Below, one piece after another: positions 1 to 11,733 of a stretch of DNA of 64,000 bases (positions within the stretch are counted from its first letter, which is position 1; the number at the start of each line of letters is the position of its first letter). Below the pieces are notes generated by a model that ran no database searches, had not been told where the DNA came from, and saw only the letters and a program-made list of their open reading frames with translations. Origin of the DNA: Tribonema minus (Eukaryota > Sar > Xanthophyceae > Tribonematales > Tribonemataceae); contig JAFCMP010000096.1 of assembly GCA_017506865.1 (NCBI GenBank), positions 186,001 through 250,000 of the forward strand. The letters are read 5' to 3'. The position numbers and the translations under genes were made by a program.

Positions 1-149
1 TTTCAGAAGCGCAGTGTGCATTTGAGCCATGTGTGGTACGTTGAGGCACTAGCCTCAACGCATGATGAGGTCAACTGCTGCCATTCTTGCATGGACGTCA
101 CCACATTCGACCTCACGCCCAACGTTCCTTCCGCAGCGCGGCGTATCCT

Positions 150-690
150 CACCTGCCCCCTGAGCTTGGGGGCCCAACCACATGCTCCCCTACACGGCAT
201 TATTGCGTGCCGCGCGCGCACTCGACCTTCGCCACGCAGCAGCAGCGGCGGCGCGCGCTCTCCGCGACGCGCAGCGTCTGCGACGCCCCAATGACAACAC
301 CGCCGGCAGCACTCGGCCTCACCTGCTCTTGGGGCTCGGGTTCAAAGCGCAAGTTCTCACACGCGCCGCGCGTGAACGCCTTGAGGCGCCGCGCGATGGC
401 TTTGACGGCAGCAACGAGTACCGTCATAACCGTCACAACAGCCAACCACACTCATCCTCGGTGATGCCAACAACAATGATGACAACGTCAGTGCTCGCCC
501 TCACCTGCCCCTTCAGCTTGAGGTCGAACCGCACGTTCCCCCACACGTTGCGCGCCTCCGTTATCTCTACCTGGGCCGCCTCAAGTCGCTGCACGATGGC
601 CAAGATCGCAGCAACGACTACACAAGTAGAGCAACTCAACCCACATAATGACAACAACGACAATGATAACAACAGTGCTCGTACTCACCT
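150..690 (-). repeat. Decayed tandem copies of the exon-3 donor edge (ghost exons)
   Basis: The 3' end of the exon ending at 689 (residues like FDPKLKGQ followed by a gtgag donor) is seen again three times further into the intron. Donor-like sites fall at 688-687 (real), 503-502, 322-321 and 152-151, so the spacing is 185, 181 and 170 bp. The translated copies read LKLKGQ, PEPQEQ and PKLRGQ, with progressively more frame damage. Upstream parts of the exon (AIARR..EAA..EI.EAR) are also recognisable in the first copy. Confidence 0.75.
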
Positions 691-3537
691 GCCCCTTGAG
701 CTTGGGGTCGAACCGCATGTTCTCCTTCACGCCGCGCGCCTCCATTATCTCCACCTTGGCAGCCTCGAAGCGCCGCGCGATGGCCTTAATAGCGCTGTCC
801 TCGCGGCCCTTCTCACGCGCCGTCATAAGCTTCTCCTTGTCCTCCTCCGTCATTAGCGGCTTGACGTCCATGGGCATCTCCCACCGCGCCTTGCAGGGGG
901 GGGGGAAGGGGGCGGGGGGGAGGGGGGGGGGGGGGGGGGGGGAGCAAGTACACACACTGTGACTTGAGACTCAGACCTGCTTCGCACGTATGCTGCGCAG
1001 CAGACCGCGCTGGCGCCATTCGTGCATCACCATCAGTGCTCGGCGGCATGTGCAACCGTTTCCCATCAGCAACACATGTGCCGCTCTTGATCATGCATAT
1101 GTACGTCTCCCACACTGAAAGTGCGCTATGCCATCAAAGCGCCGTGGCGCCGGCGCCTGGCGGCGCCGCGCCGCTCCCTGCGCATACGGCCCATCCTCGA
1201 TCGCCCATCACAGCGCCGATGCTACCTTCGGTCCACCTCGCACGAGACACGGCCACACGCGCGCCATCGCCGCAACCGCTCCAATGATAGTGACGCGTGT
1301 GCAACCGCTTCTCGTCAACATGCACTGCTCCCGACCACGTGTACATGCATACACCCTCTAACACTGCGAGGGCGCTGCGCTGCGCCATCACAGGCGCCAT
1401 CCATGGCAACGGCACCTGGTGGACGCGCACGCACATACCTGCTCCGCGCCGCCGTCGTTGCCCGGCGGCGCGCCGCTGTTCTCCGCGCGCACAGCTCATC
1501 CTCCAGCACACGCCTGGCACCACAGCGACAATACTACCTTCAGTCCTACCTGCACAAGACACGGCTGCAGCGCGCCGCGCCGCGCGATCCCCCCCCCCGC
1601 CCGCATGCGCATGCACACAAACGTCCTCTAAAATTGCAGGTGCGCTACGCATGCCATCAAAGCGCCTCGGTGGCGATGGCGCCTGGCGGAGGCGGCGCAC
1701 CTGCTCCGCGCCGCCATCGTTGCCCGGCGGCGCGCCGCCGTTCTCCGCGCACCACTCGTCCTTGATCACCTCCAGCAGCGAGCGCGACGGCGTCGTGATG
1801 TGCTGGACGCGCACGCTGTGCGTGAGCTCCGGGCAGCGCGCGAGGTGCAGGCGCAGCGACTGCTGCACGCTGCGGCTGACGCCAATGTACTGCAGCGCGG
1901 GCGTCGCGTCGTACACGGCGTACACGCTCGCCTTGACGCCGCGCGCCGCGCCGACGTCGCTCACGAGGCCCTGCGCGCGGCGACGGCGGCGGCGGCAGCG
2001 GAGGGAGGTAGCGAGCCTGAAGTTAAAAGCAGAGGCACAAAGCTGGAGTGGCAGCAACGAGGTACAAAGCTGAAGTGGCAGTACAGAGTGAAGTGGTAGC
2101 GGCAGGGGGGGCGCGCGCACGCAATTTCAATCGGCGGCAGAGGTGAACCTTGGGTCGAAGTAGCGGCGGTGGCGGAGTGTACTGCGACTGTGTGCCGTGC
2201 GCGTTGCGTTGCGCGGCGCGGGGTGTGGCGTGCGGCAGCGCACACGCGGGTGCCGCTGGCCGCTCTGCGCAGAGTCAACACGTCATCAACCAGCACATCG
2301 CCTGCGGCGGAGCGCTGGTGAAGCGGGAACTGAGGCTCATTTGGCAGCGTCGTCCGCATGCTTTTGCTTGCAGCAAATTGATGCTGCAGCGTATGGGACG
2401 CTGAGCTCTGAGCTGCAAATCTCGTCGTCAGTGTTTGGTGGCAATACCAGTGAGTCTCGTCGTCAGTGTTTGGTGGCAATGCCGGTGAACCTTGATGCCG
2501 TATCAGTCTGTGTGGAGGGCCACGGTGCTGCAAGAAGGCCGCAGCACGGGAGCGCCTGGCATGCATACGTCATGTGCCACGGCACTCTGCTGAGAGCGGC
2601 GCTCGGCGCACACCACGTTGTACAGGTTAGCAGCGATGAGCAAAAACATAACAGTAGATGTCAGCACAGCTTTGGCGCCATCTAACCAAGTGGCGACGCA
2701 GCGCCTGAGGAATCAGTGCGACGCCTGAAATAGAATGGTTGGGGGCATGAAGGGCTCACGAAATGGAATTCATTCCGTCGCTATCAGCGTAGCAAATCAT
2801 TTGCCGATCACAACAGGATGCGCACACCTGCATATGAGTTCTGATTCACAAGACACTTTAAAGTGGGCAGTAGCACCAAGCAATGTTCTTTCTGGGCCCG
2901 GACGTCAACTACAACTTGGCAGTCACACCGAACATGTGCAGTGAACATCGCCACGCAGTGCAAATTGCACGGCGCGCGGCTTGCTGACCCTGTCGCACAG
3001 CGGCAAACTAATTCAGCTTTGTCCCGCTATAGATGTGCCTCCGACCGAGCAACAGTGCGCCCTGCCCGGACCACAGGCTCGCGACTTGCACATGTGACAC
3101 CCTGTTCGCAGGTCACACGTCGTCGTACGCTGCTGCTGCTGCTGGCTGGAACACTTGACCTATGCTGCCTACGGTTCCTTGAAATGCATACATGCATGGA
3201 GTGAGTACGCGTTGCACATGCATGCTCAAAAGCTCACCTCCTCGTTGAGGTAGGGTATCATGGGCAGGCTGGACAGCGGGTCCACAGCGGTGTCTCCCCG
3301 GCTCCGCTTAGCCGACTGAGCCGCATCCGCTCTCCGCTTGGCCTCGTAGGCCGCCTCCTTCAGCTTCAGCTGCTGCTTTACGTAGTCGGCGTCCGCGTCT
3401 AGGTTAGATCTAGCCTTGACATGCTGGACGGTGCTGCTCTGCAGGATCCGCGAATGGTGCCGCTGCTGTGGCAGCAGGGCTGAAGCAAATCCCTGCGCCA
3501 CGCCCAGCACCGCAACAATGGGGAGCACAGACTTCAT
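689..3537 (-). CDS. Plastid-targeted GIY-YIG domain protein, 5' three exons (runs off left edge)
   Basis: I join three minus-strand exons, all in phase 0: 3537-3238, 1970-1701 and 889-689. The ATG at 3537 opens a signal peptide (MKSVLPIVAVLGVAQGFASA, then LLPQQ), a type used for complex plastids. A charged linker follows (residues about 40-100). Exon 2 holds the GIY-YIG domain: the VYAVYD and LQYIGVSRS strands, then a conserved ENGGAPPGNDGG stretch. This layout resembles the N-terminal nuclease-like domain of plant plastid glutaredoxin S16; no glutaredoxin domain is seen because the gene continues past base 1. Exon 3 is Lys/Glu-rich and ends KLKGQ at a GTGAGT donor. Introns are 1267 and 811 bp. 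Known: the GIY-YIG fold is a nuclease fold. Inferred: the joining of the exons, from matching phase, order and homology. Nuclease activity is not established. Confidence 0.72.
1122..1740 (-). repeat. About 260-bp tandem repeat carrying ghost copies of the GIY-YIG exon donor edge
   Basis: Three units begin near 1122, 1378 and 1640. Each contains a version of the stretch GTTGCCCGGCGGCGCGCCGC (encoding APPGND on the minus strand) followed, in minus-strand sense, by a donor-like site and the same intronic flank containing TGCCATCAAAGCGCC. The unit ending near 1740 is the functional exon edge (donor at 1700-1699). The other two lie inside the intron and are frame-broken. Confidence 0.75.
2421..2482. 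repeat. Short direct repeat in intron 1 of the GIY-YIG gene
   Basis: A segment of about 25 bp containing CGTCGTCAGTGTTTGGTGGC occurs twice, 35 bp apart (about 2421-2447 and 2456-2482). It lies inside the 1267-bp first intron and encodes nothing recognisable. Confidence 0.7.
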
Positions 3538-4237
3538 GCTGCAACTTGTATGAATGAAAAAAGATCTCTCTGCAGGCCGCCGAGATGCGACTTGAAGTTG
3601 CATACATAGGCGCTTTGCACATGCGTGAAGTTCAGTGGTGCTTGAAGTAAGTGCGGGGGTGTGTGGAAGGTAGGGCTTAGGTACCGATGCACGTGCATTC
3701 GTGAGCCTTGGCCTGGTAGGGGGACCAGGAGCGGTTCAGGATTGTTGCTGTGGACCACAAGGCTGTGATCGGATCAATCATAGCTCGAAGCGGCGTTGAT
3801 GCAGACGCCTACAGCATTCAATGTACTTTTATTATATTTACACTTGTGGCTGTGGAAATGCCATGTTGTAGGTGTGTCGCCTTGTTCTCACTCTTGGATG
3901 TAGCATGCAAAGCTTGCACGCCACACCCCGCCCCCCACATCACCCCCAACAAAGCACCCGCAAGCGACTGTCCCCCACATGCTAGCAGGGATACCAAACA
4001 AAGCTACAAGACTCTCCCCCCACAGACAGACCCGTCTTAGGGCCACCCAGCTCCACGCAGACTCCATCTCAAAGTTTTCATGCAGGCCAAGGTCACCATA
4101 ATGGGCCCTGAACTGGAGATTCAATGTACTTTTTATTAATTCTCGCTCAGGGCGCGAAAAAGCCCAGATGATTGGCATCTAGCTGTAAGGAATCTACATG
4201 TCGTATGACAGTCTGAAAGTGTCGCAACGACAACCAC
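3538..4237. other. Intergenic, promoter side of the GIY-YIG gene
   Basis: No gene is supported here. The part next to 3537 should hold the promoter of the minus-strand GIY-YIG gene; no clear TATA box stands out. C-rich tracts and short A/T-rich stretches occur near 3820-3840 and 4120-4140. Confidence 0.5.
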
Positions 4238-6355
4238 TCAAACGCCGCCGCCGCCAAATGGCATCTCGGGGTCCTCCCTTACGTCCTCCTCCATGTGCCC
4301 CCCCCCCCTGGATTCTGCCATGTGTGTCATGACACGGCCAGAGTACGCCATGTGGAGCGCTGCCGACAGTGCCGAGCGTACGCGCGCCAGGGCGATACCT
4401 TTGAGAGCTTTAGGGCGCGCTCCTCCGGGCACTGACATCCTGCTGGCATACTCCGTCGCCACAGCCTCCAGCAGCTTCCGCCCCTGCTCCCCGATGCTGC
4501 CAAATGACCCTATTGCCAAAGTGGCAAGTTTGTAGCAATTCTGATCATAATGACCAGAATAGTGGGTAGTCTTGGCGGCCTCTTGGTCGCGGCAGCATCG
4601 CTCGGGGTCTGCTGCAGTCTTCGCCGCCCGCGACGCCACCTGTGCCTCGAAGCAGGTAACGTCCACCATGAGCGGTAGGTGGCGTGTCGGGTCGTCGTAG
4701 CCGGTCACCGGGAAGGCGTCGGCAGGCAGCACGATGTCCATCCTGCGACTCCCCGGCGGCCCGGCGGACCCCAGAAACGGCGTGTAGTCCTCGTCCACCA
4801 GTCCCGTTTTGAGGTATTGCCGCAGGAGGCGCTGCGTGGCCCTCTTGACGCTATTGTGGACAATGGTGTCGTGCGCCTTGACGCGTGGCGCTTGACACAG
4901 CCGTGCATGCAGGGTGCCGCCCGGCGACTTCCCGCACAGCTTGCAGCCTGCCGTCTGCTCCTCTACTCCGATGGCGCGTTTGACGGCCAGCTGCCAGGAT
5001 AGGCCATCGAACGAAGCCGTTGTGGAGTACATGGGCTCGTTGAGGAATGCCATGCCGATCGAGTGCATGTGGCGCTGCGACCGGAATCGAGCAAGTGCTT
5101 GCGTGCGTTGCGTGCCCTGCGGCAGCTGTTGCAGGTCCGCCTCCACTTTATCTGCAAGCTCGGTAGCGACGGCATCTGCAAGCGCACTCTGATTGGGGCG
5201 CTTCAGGCTACACTGCAACTGCAGAGCACTGGCGTCAAGTACGCAAGCAGCATCCGCACCAGTGCCACCACCTGCTGTCGGCCGCAGCGGCGGCTGCTGC
5301 GTAGGTGGTTGCTGCTGCAGTGGCGTTAGCGCTGGTGGCAGTATATGTTCCAGCTTGTCACCTGTTGCTGCACGTAGAGATGTGGCAGCTGTGGCGATCG
5401 TCCGCATGAGGGGCAGGCGCGCCACCTCTGCTGCTGCTGCGCCTTGTAGCATTGCTGGTGTGGAACGCGCAGCGCCTGCATTGACGGCTGCCGCTGCTGC
5501 GTGCGCTGGTGCTGCAGCTGCGCCGCCTGCCGTTGCTGCTGCTGCCAGTGGTGTTGCTGCTGCCGCAGGTGTTGGTGCAGCACCTGCCGCATTGGCCGCT
5601 GCCACCGCCATTGCCGCTGTCGCAGCCGGCACGGTTGCGGCGCCGCCTGCCGACGCTGCTCCTGTTGCAGGTGCTGCAGCAGCCCTTAGGCTAGTAGGGC
5701 CTGTAGCAGCTGTGTTGCCTATGCCCGCAGCCGCTGCTGTAGATGCTGCAGTTAGTGATGCCGCCGAGGCCACTTGAGGTGCAACATGTGCTGCCGCTGC
5801 TGCAGCAGCCTCTGATGCTGGAGCAGCTGCCGCTGCCGCCGCTGCTGCTGCCGCCGGAGTAGTTGCGCCGTGCGTCGCCGCTGCTGCTGCTGCCGCTGGT
5901 GCCGCCTGTGCTGCCGCCGCGGCCCCTGATCCAGCGGCAGCTGCGTCGTGTGTTGCCGGAATGGCTGCGCCATAAGCGCGGCCAGCCGCTGATGCAGTTG
6001 CCGCTGCCGGAGCGGTCGCGCCTCCACTGGCAACCGCCGCTGCCGCTGTAACAGTTGCCGCTGCTGATGCTGCTGGTGCTGGTGCTGCTGCCGCTGCTGC
6101 CGGTGCCGCTTGTGTTGCCGCATCCTCAGCAGCGTTGTCTGCAGCCGCTTGAGGAGCCGCCTGCTGCAGCACCCCCGCCCATCCAGAGAGTGCTGGTTGC
6201 AGCGCTTGCAACGTGCCCGCCACATACGCAGCATCAGCGATGTCGCAGGCGCTGGTAATGCCAAGGCCGCCATGCCGTGTTGGGAGTCGCGCTTGCTGTA
6301 AGGCTGGGCCGTGCGCTGCCAGATGGAAGTGGGCCCCTGTACTTCCTGGACATCA
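4238..6355 (-). pseudogene. 5'-truncated retrotransposon-like reading frame (reverse-transcriptase C-terminus)
   Basis: A long minus-strand frame is open from just after a TGA near 6355 to a stop at 4238. No ATG begins it. Its first residues include RLPTRHGGLGITSACDIADA and AAY, a pattern typical of the region just after the polymerase domain in algal and plant non-LTR reverse transcriptases. Next comes about 300 residues of Ala-rich low complexity (GCN repeats, about 5200-6150). The C-terminal part carries a C-x2-C-x8-H-x3-C zinc motif (CKLCGKSPGGTLHARLC) and a later RRMDIVL...LMVDVT pattern resembling a PD-(D/E)XK-type endonuclease core. The polymerase domain itself is missing. The 5' truncation fits reverse-transcribed insertion. 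It could also be a domesticated fragment; the last ~350 residues read cleanly. Confidence 0.6.
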
Positions 6356-7598
6356 CTTAAGACCGTGTCAAAGCCCATCGACAAGGTCTCCAATTTTATA
6401 TACCCAGCAGGTTGTCATGACCAAGTGACTCTAACTGGTTCTGAAAGTTGGTGCATGTGATACAAGCTCTCTGTTTTCTGTGCTAGTTCAGTACAGAGCA
6501 TTCTTTCTCTGCTCGTTAGCACCGAGAGGTGCGGCAGCGCTCGCGGTGGCGCTGATGGTGGCGAGGGTGCATCAGGCAGCAAGGGGATGGGAGATGCTGG
6601 CTGTGAGCAGGAGCTGCGGAGTCGCGTGTGGTGAGGATACGGCTTTGGGCAGCAGCAGGGGATATTGGAACATGGGGATACGGATAGCATCAGGGCACAC
6701 TGTAGATCGTTTGCTTGAACACGCAAGAAAGAGAACCTCGGCCAGGCACGTCAGCGGCGTGCTTAGGCAAGGAATCGAGGACCGGGCGCCTCTGGCCCAA
6801 ATGTATACTAGAGGCATAACCGCGGTCCTCCGGCGTTGTCGCTCAAGAGATGGAGACATCGGCTACGATAGGTGTGGCTCAGACTGGGTGCCGCTGTGTC
6901 TGCCCCCCATGAGTCTAGTACAAGCCTGCAACGCAGGGCTCTAAGGGCCCGTCCGATTTTAGTTTTTTGCAATCTTATCCAACGCATCAAGCCCACCTTG
7001 GGGCTGCTATAAATACAAGATCATAAGTACAGAGCACCAGGGGAGTCGTTCTAGAACCGGACCATTCCTGGGACCGTTCTTCAACTTCAAGTCCTGGCCA
7101 GCACTTCCCTTTTGCTCACTCTTGGTTCTGGCCCTGGGCAAGAGAGATATCCTGCTGGGAGACAGCAAGCCTTTCTGGAGCTGAGCCATTCAAGTGGCCT
7201 TCAGTCCATGTCCACAGAGGTGTGTCTCATTTCTCTTGCTTTTGCTAATGTTTGTCCAGCAAGTTGGCTGCAACTTGGTCTCGCCAGCAGCACTACAGCC
7301 CATTTGCCTTTGGCAGCATGGAAGCCAGGCCGTTTTGCTGTATCACATGCATAATGGGCATGCATCAGTATTACACCGATGTCACTGATTGCAAGTGTTG
7401 ACATCATGCTGCACTCGATCGGCGAGAGCTGCATGCACTTATTTGCCTCTACTCGAGGATCCTCGCCCTGCAGCCCAATGGTTTCACTGAGACTTGTTGG
7501 CAAGTTGACTTGTAGCTGAGGGTTGCCGTTAGTGGCGCAGCCAGCTTCAGCTGCGCTCCGTAACTTGGGAATGGATTGTATGTCATCCGGTCAGTGAC
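6356..7598. other. Intergenic, no supported gene
   Basis: Several short frames exist on both strands, but none shows a recognised domain, clean splice sites or the G/C-rich third positions of the neighbouring genes. A TATATA-like stretch occurs near 6396-6402. Confidence 0.5.
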
Positions 7599-7739
7599 AT
7601 GCAGGTGGCTACTAGGCGCGGATGCCGGTTGCAGCATCCGCGCACGGCTGCCGCGGAGCGCTTGCTACTAGTAATATTAATAGCGTTTCTGAGTGTGGAA
7701 CCCCCCGGCCGGCTCGAGTGTGGTTTTCCCACCAGCAAG
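7599..7739 (+). CDS. Possible first exon of an unidentified membrane or secreted protein
   Basis: An ATG at 7599 opens 47 codons that end in phase 0 at a good donor (AAG|GTATGT, 7740). The residues include a basic N-terminus and a hydrophobic segment, LLLVILIAFLSV (about residues 22-33), as in a signal anchor. No downstream partner exon was identified. Codon use is not strongly G/C-ended. This is a weak candidate. Confidence 0.25.
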
Positions 7740-8487
7740 GTATGTAATGTAGACTATATCACTGTTGAATATAGTAATACGTTGAACTTGTGGGAGAATT
7801 GGTCTCTTTATGCTCCGTCTCGCTGCCAACTTGAAGGGTTGTCGCACAATGTGACACTGTGCCGCCTTGCGGAACCTGAACTATTGCAGTCGAGGCGAAA
7901 GGTGGTGGGCCTTCAGCCACCGCACACGGTTGACGAAAGTGTCATCTTACACCACCACGTCGGGACTTGTGCTTACTGACCATGAACGCCGTTTGCACGA
8001 CAATTCAATTGAAGAATGATACGAATCGTACATCTGAGCCGCGGCGACTGCTCCCGAATCTAGTACGCAGCTTAAGGCTTCATTCCCGCCAAGCCTCACT
8101 CCGTCGCTGTGTCGATCGCACGCTCTGCTGAAGTGCCTCTAAAGTGCCGTGGTTGTATGCATGTTGTGGACCCCTAGAGGCTTTTTGGCCGTTTCTTTCC
8201 ATGAAACGACTGACAAAACGGCGATTGTATGACTTTTTGCAAGGTGAGCTTCTCTCAGCCAGTAGGGCGCCTTTCGGCGTGTTCGAAGCCTGCGACTAGT
8301 GTGTTCTCTCGGTGCTATGCTAGCGGAGCTACATTCTCTCCGCTGACAGCAGGAACAGCACTGCACTAGTTTCTCTCGCTCAATAGCCTGGTGCTCGAGA
8401 GGTGTTGTCGGAGGTACAGTCTGCTGTCAGAGGTACATTGTGTGTCCGCTGGCAGCAGCAGGAACAGGGCGGCAGCCGCAGCCAACC

Positions 8488-9165
8488 ATGCCATACACAG
8501 CTCTGAGACCTTTATCCTTAAAAGAACACGACGACGATCGCAGTACGCGCACAAGCAGTGGCTCCATGGACGAGGCTAGAGCTACAGGCAACCCTGTGCT
8601 GGAGGTGCACCGCCGTGCGGCGGTTGCAGCGAGGCACTCGCAGCAGGTCAAACTCAGCAGGGACCTATGGAAAGCGGGGTGGTCTAAGTCATCACCGGGC
8701 GAGATACCGGTCGAGCACCCCAGCAATCTGCTGACGACTATGGACAGGTGAAATTTAGTTGCACGACATGCTGCTGCTGTCCCCGCTGCGTGTCAACCTT
8801 TCAGCATGCTGCTGCTGCTGCTGCTGCCGCTCGCGCAGCCTACGCAGTGGCATTGGCGACTTGACAACAGCAGGGTGCACTGCAGTGGCCCACTGCAGTA
8901 CGCGTCGCTGCTGCGGTCCTTAGGTGAAGACAACCCTCTGAGGAAGTCTGACCAACGCTACGTGAATATTTCCTGATATGTCCTTCTTCGAGCCGCGTGG
9001 TGTGCCTCACGTACGCAGAGGGCGCCCGCTGTCGCCCAATTTCTTGATTTCAGCAGCGCCTGGGGATTGCACATACTTGGCAACACCAAGCTGAACTCTT
9101 GCGGCCACAATGCGGCATCCCTCAGTGTTAGCCAAGGGAATGGCTCGGCAGTGCTGCTTCGTTAG
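8488..9165 (+). CDS. Unidentified small two-exon protein (about 123 aa)
   Basis: Exon 1 is 8488-8747 (ATG in CCAACCATGC context, ending at AG|GTGAAA in phase 2) and exon 2 is 9054-9165 (after TTTCAG, ending TAG). The phases match and give one open frame of 124 codons including the stop. The acceptor is a CAGCAG pair, so one Ser may be optionally included. The protein is polar, with a middle part reading SRDLWKAGWSKSS and a C-terminus AWGLHILGNTKLNSCG... I do not recognise the family. Evidence is limited to splice-site quality, phase agreement and a protein-like composition. Confidence 0.45.
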
Positions 9166-10358
9166 ATGTCAGTGATGATTCACGTGCAGCCCTCTTGTGC
9201 ACAGCTGTCCTCTCAGCCGGACTCACAGTTTGCTGCTGCAGCGGTGTAGCGGCGGTTACATGCAAGCATCCGCCGACTTTCACCACTACCTCAGCTGGCT
9301 ATGTACCATTCCCAGTTGTGTGGTGGCTACAGGCGGCTCGACCAGCGGGCAGACGCCGTCACCCCGGAGGTTCCAAACACGTTTTGCCCTGCTCAGAGGT
9401 GTTGCACATGTCCAACAGCGCCGCCGTATGACGCGTCCAAAACAGCGGCGTCACCCCGCGCGTCAGTCCACAGGTCTGCGAGTACAGGCGCGCACCAGAA
9501 GCGTCGTTCTGTTCCGCGCGCTTTCTGCCTTGCCGTCGCTGCGTTGACTGGCTGCCGCCTGACCGGCACGCGGCGCTGACCACAGAGATCCCGCATTCCC
9601 GGCGAACCGCGAGCGCACTCAGAATGAAGTGGTCGATGGCGGCAACGAGTGCGTGGTCGCCACGCACCGCACCGTGCGCGGCAAAGCGCGCAGCGGCACG
9701 CGACGAGGCGCTTGTTGGAGCAGGACTGAACAGGCGCGGCAAGAGCGCAAATGCACACCATCCCTCGCGCACCGCGGCGCCGGCAGCGGCGACACGCGCG
9801 CGCGCCCGCGCCGGCGGCGGCGGGCAGCGCGCAGAGTCGCCGTGCTGCCACGGGCGCCGAGTGGACTGCGCCGCGCCTCAGGGCTCACCCCAACCTTGAT
9901 GCTCACCCTAAACCTGGCTCTAACCCTGGCCCATGCACCGCAGTGCTGCACTCTTCACTTGACCACCGCCGCTCAAGCGCGCCGTGCGTGCGCTTGCGCG
10001 GCGGCCGTGGCCGCCGCCCCGCGCTGCTGCGGCCAGTCATACACAGCCACCTCCCCCCCCCTTCTCACCCACGCTGCTCAACCGGTGACCGCGGCCACGC
10101 CGATGCTCGCCTAGGTGGGGGGGGGGGGGGCGAGCATAGGGTCCACAGGCTGTCCACACCAGCTCTCAGCGAAGGGTCGTCATCCCACAGCGCCCCCCAA
10201 ACGCCTAACCTGCAGCCCTCGCATCCACCCCCCCCCGCACGGCTGAGCCGCACACATCTCTTACCTGCAGGATCCTCATGCCCCCCCCTCCCCTCGTCCC
10301 CCCCCCCCCCCCCCCCCCCCCGCCCCGGCGCGGCAGAGCGGACTGCGCCCCCCCCCAG
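9166..10358. other. Region upstream of the 10359 exon; 5' exons unresolved
   Basis: The gene at 10359-12595 must have earlier exons here or in this direction, because its first visible exon starts at an acceptor. A frame near 9630-9750 (VVDGGNECVVATHRTV...) has G/C-ended codons and could be one, but I could not fix its borders. Degenerate CCCTAA-like motifs occur at 9895-9935, and a G run lies at 10115-10130. Confidence 0.35.
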
Positions 10359-10648
10359 ATCCGCGCGCAGCTCCCGTACCTGCTGCAGTGCCCCTTCGTC
10401 GCGCTCACGTTCGTCCCCAAGCCCGGCGCGCCGCCGCCGCAAGGCTGGGCCCACCCGCCTCCGCCGACGAGTGGTACACGCGCGAGCAGGCGGCGGCAAT
10501 GATGGCGCACGCGGGCGCGCGCCTGTTTGCGAGCGCGCTGCCGCCGCGCGGCGACGCCGCGGCGCTGCGCGACGGCACCGTTGTCGCGCACATGGTCAAG
10601 ATGCTGCGCGTCATCGTCGACGGTGAGCAGCGCGCGCGCGCGCATCGC

Positions 10649-10680
<32 letters not shown>

Positions 10681-11686
10681 GCAGCAGCAGCGCTCGCCGC
10701 GCACCGGCGCGCCCGCCTCGAATGATGCATGCGGCCTATGAAGTGGTATATACCGTGGTGTTTGTGATTGGCGCGTCTGCGTGTGTGGCGGTGGAAGCTC
10801 GCGGCGTTGGCGGCGGCGGCGCTGTCGCGTCGCGCAGCTGTGAACCCATGCGTGAGACGACCGCGTGCCGCCGCCAGTAGTGACTTGCTTGGGCCCGGCT
10901 TCTTTCTGCCTTGGGGCACACAGCCCTCCGACGCCTCGTTGCCGTACCGCAGTCTTTGCACCACTTGCGTGATGTGATCTGGCGGGCCACGGCAAGCCCC
11001 CCCCCCCTCTTCCCTGCTGGATGTCCAACTCGCTTTGTACCAGAGTCTACCTACACGCATCGTGTGACCACCCTGAACGCGTCTCAATGCGCGCGTCAAC
11101 GATCACTTCTAAATGACATAGCCACTTACGTACGCACACCCCCGGGGAATGTACGCAACCCCCAATCCTGAGAACAAAGTGCTTTCAGCTGGAACCCTTG
11201 CACTCACCGCAAGACGTATACGCTTTGACGCCGCTTGGCTGGGCTTTTTCGACTCTGCTCTGAGTGCGCCCCCCCCCCCCCCCCCAAATTACTTACATAC
11301 CCCCCCCCCCCCCCCCCCCCCTCCCCTAGGCGCGGCCGTCGAGGGCACAGTTCTCATTGTCCGCGACGGCCACCTCCACGTGCTCGACGGCGTGCACCTC
11401 ATGGTCGGCACCAGTGACCAGCGCTCAGCAACGGGGGTGACGCTCCCCAGCGCGACGGTGTCGATACCGGGCGCAGCGCGCGGCGCGGGCGGCGCGGCCA
11501 AGCAGCTCACCGTGGGCGTTCCTGTTATTGTGAGCGCGTGGCTAGGCGGCGTCTCGGCCGTGTATGAGAGGCGCGAGAGGGCCGCATACCGCGTCAGGTG
11601 CGCGCGTGAGTGTGTGTGTGTGTGTGTGTGTGTGCGTGCGTGTGTGTGTGTGTGCGTGTGTGTGTGTGCGTGCGTGTGTGTGTGTG

Positions 11687-11733
<47 letters not shown>

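Noticed and set aside
5193..5777. Ala-rich plus-strand frame
   Set aside because: It is the complement of the Ala-coding GCN repeats of the retroelement-like frame on the minus strand.
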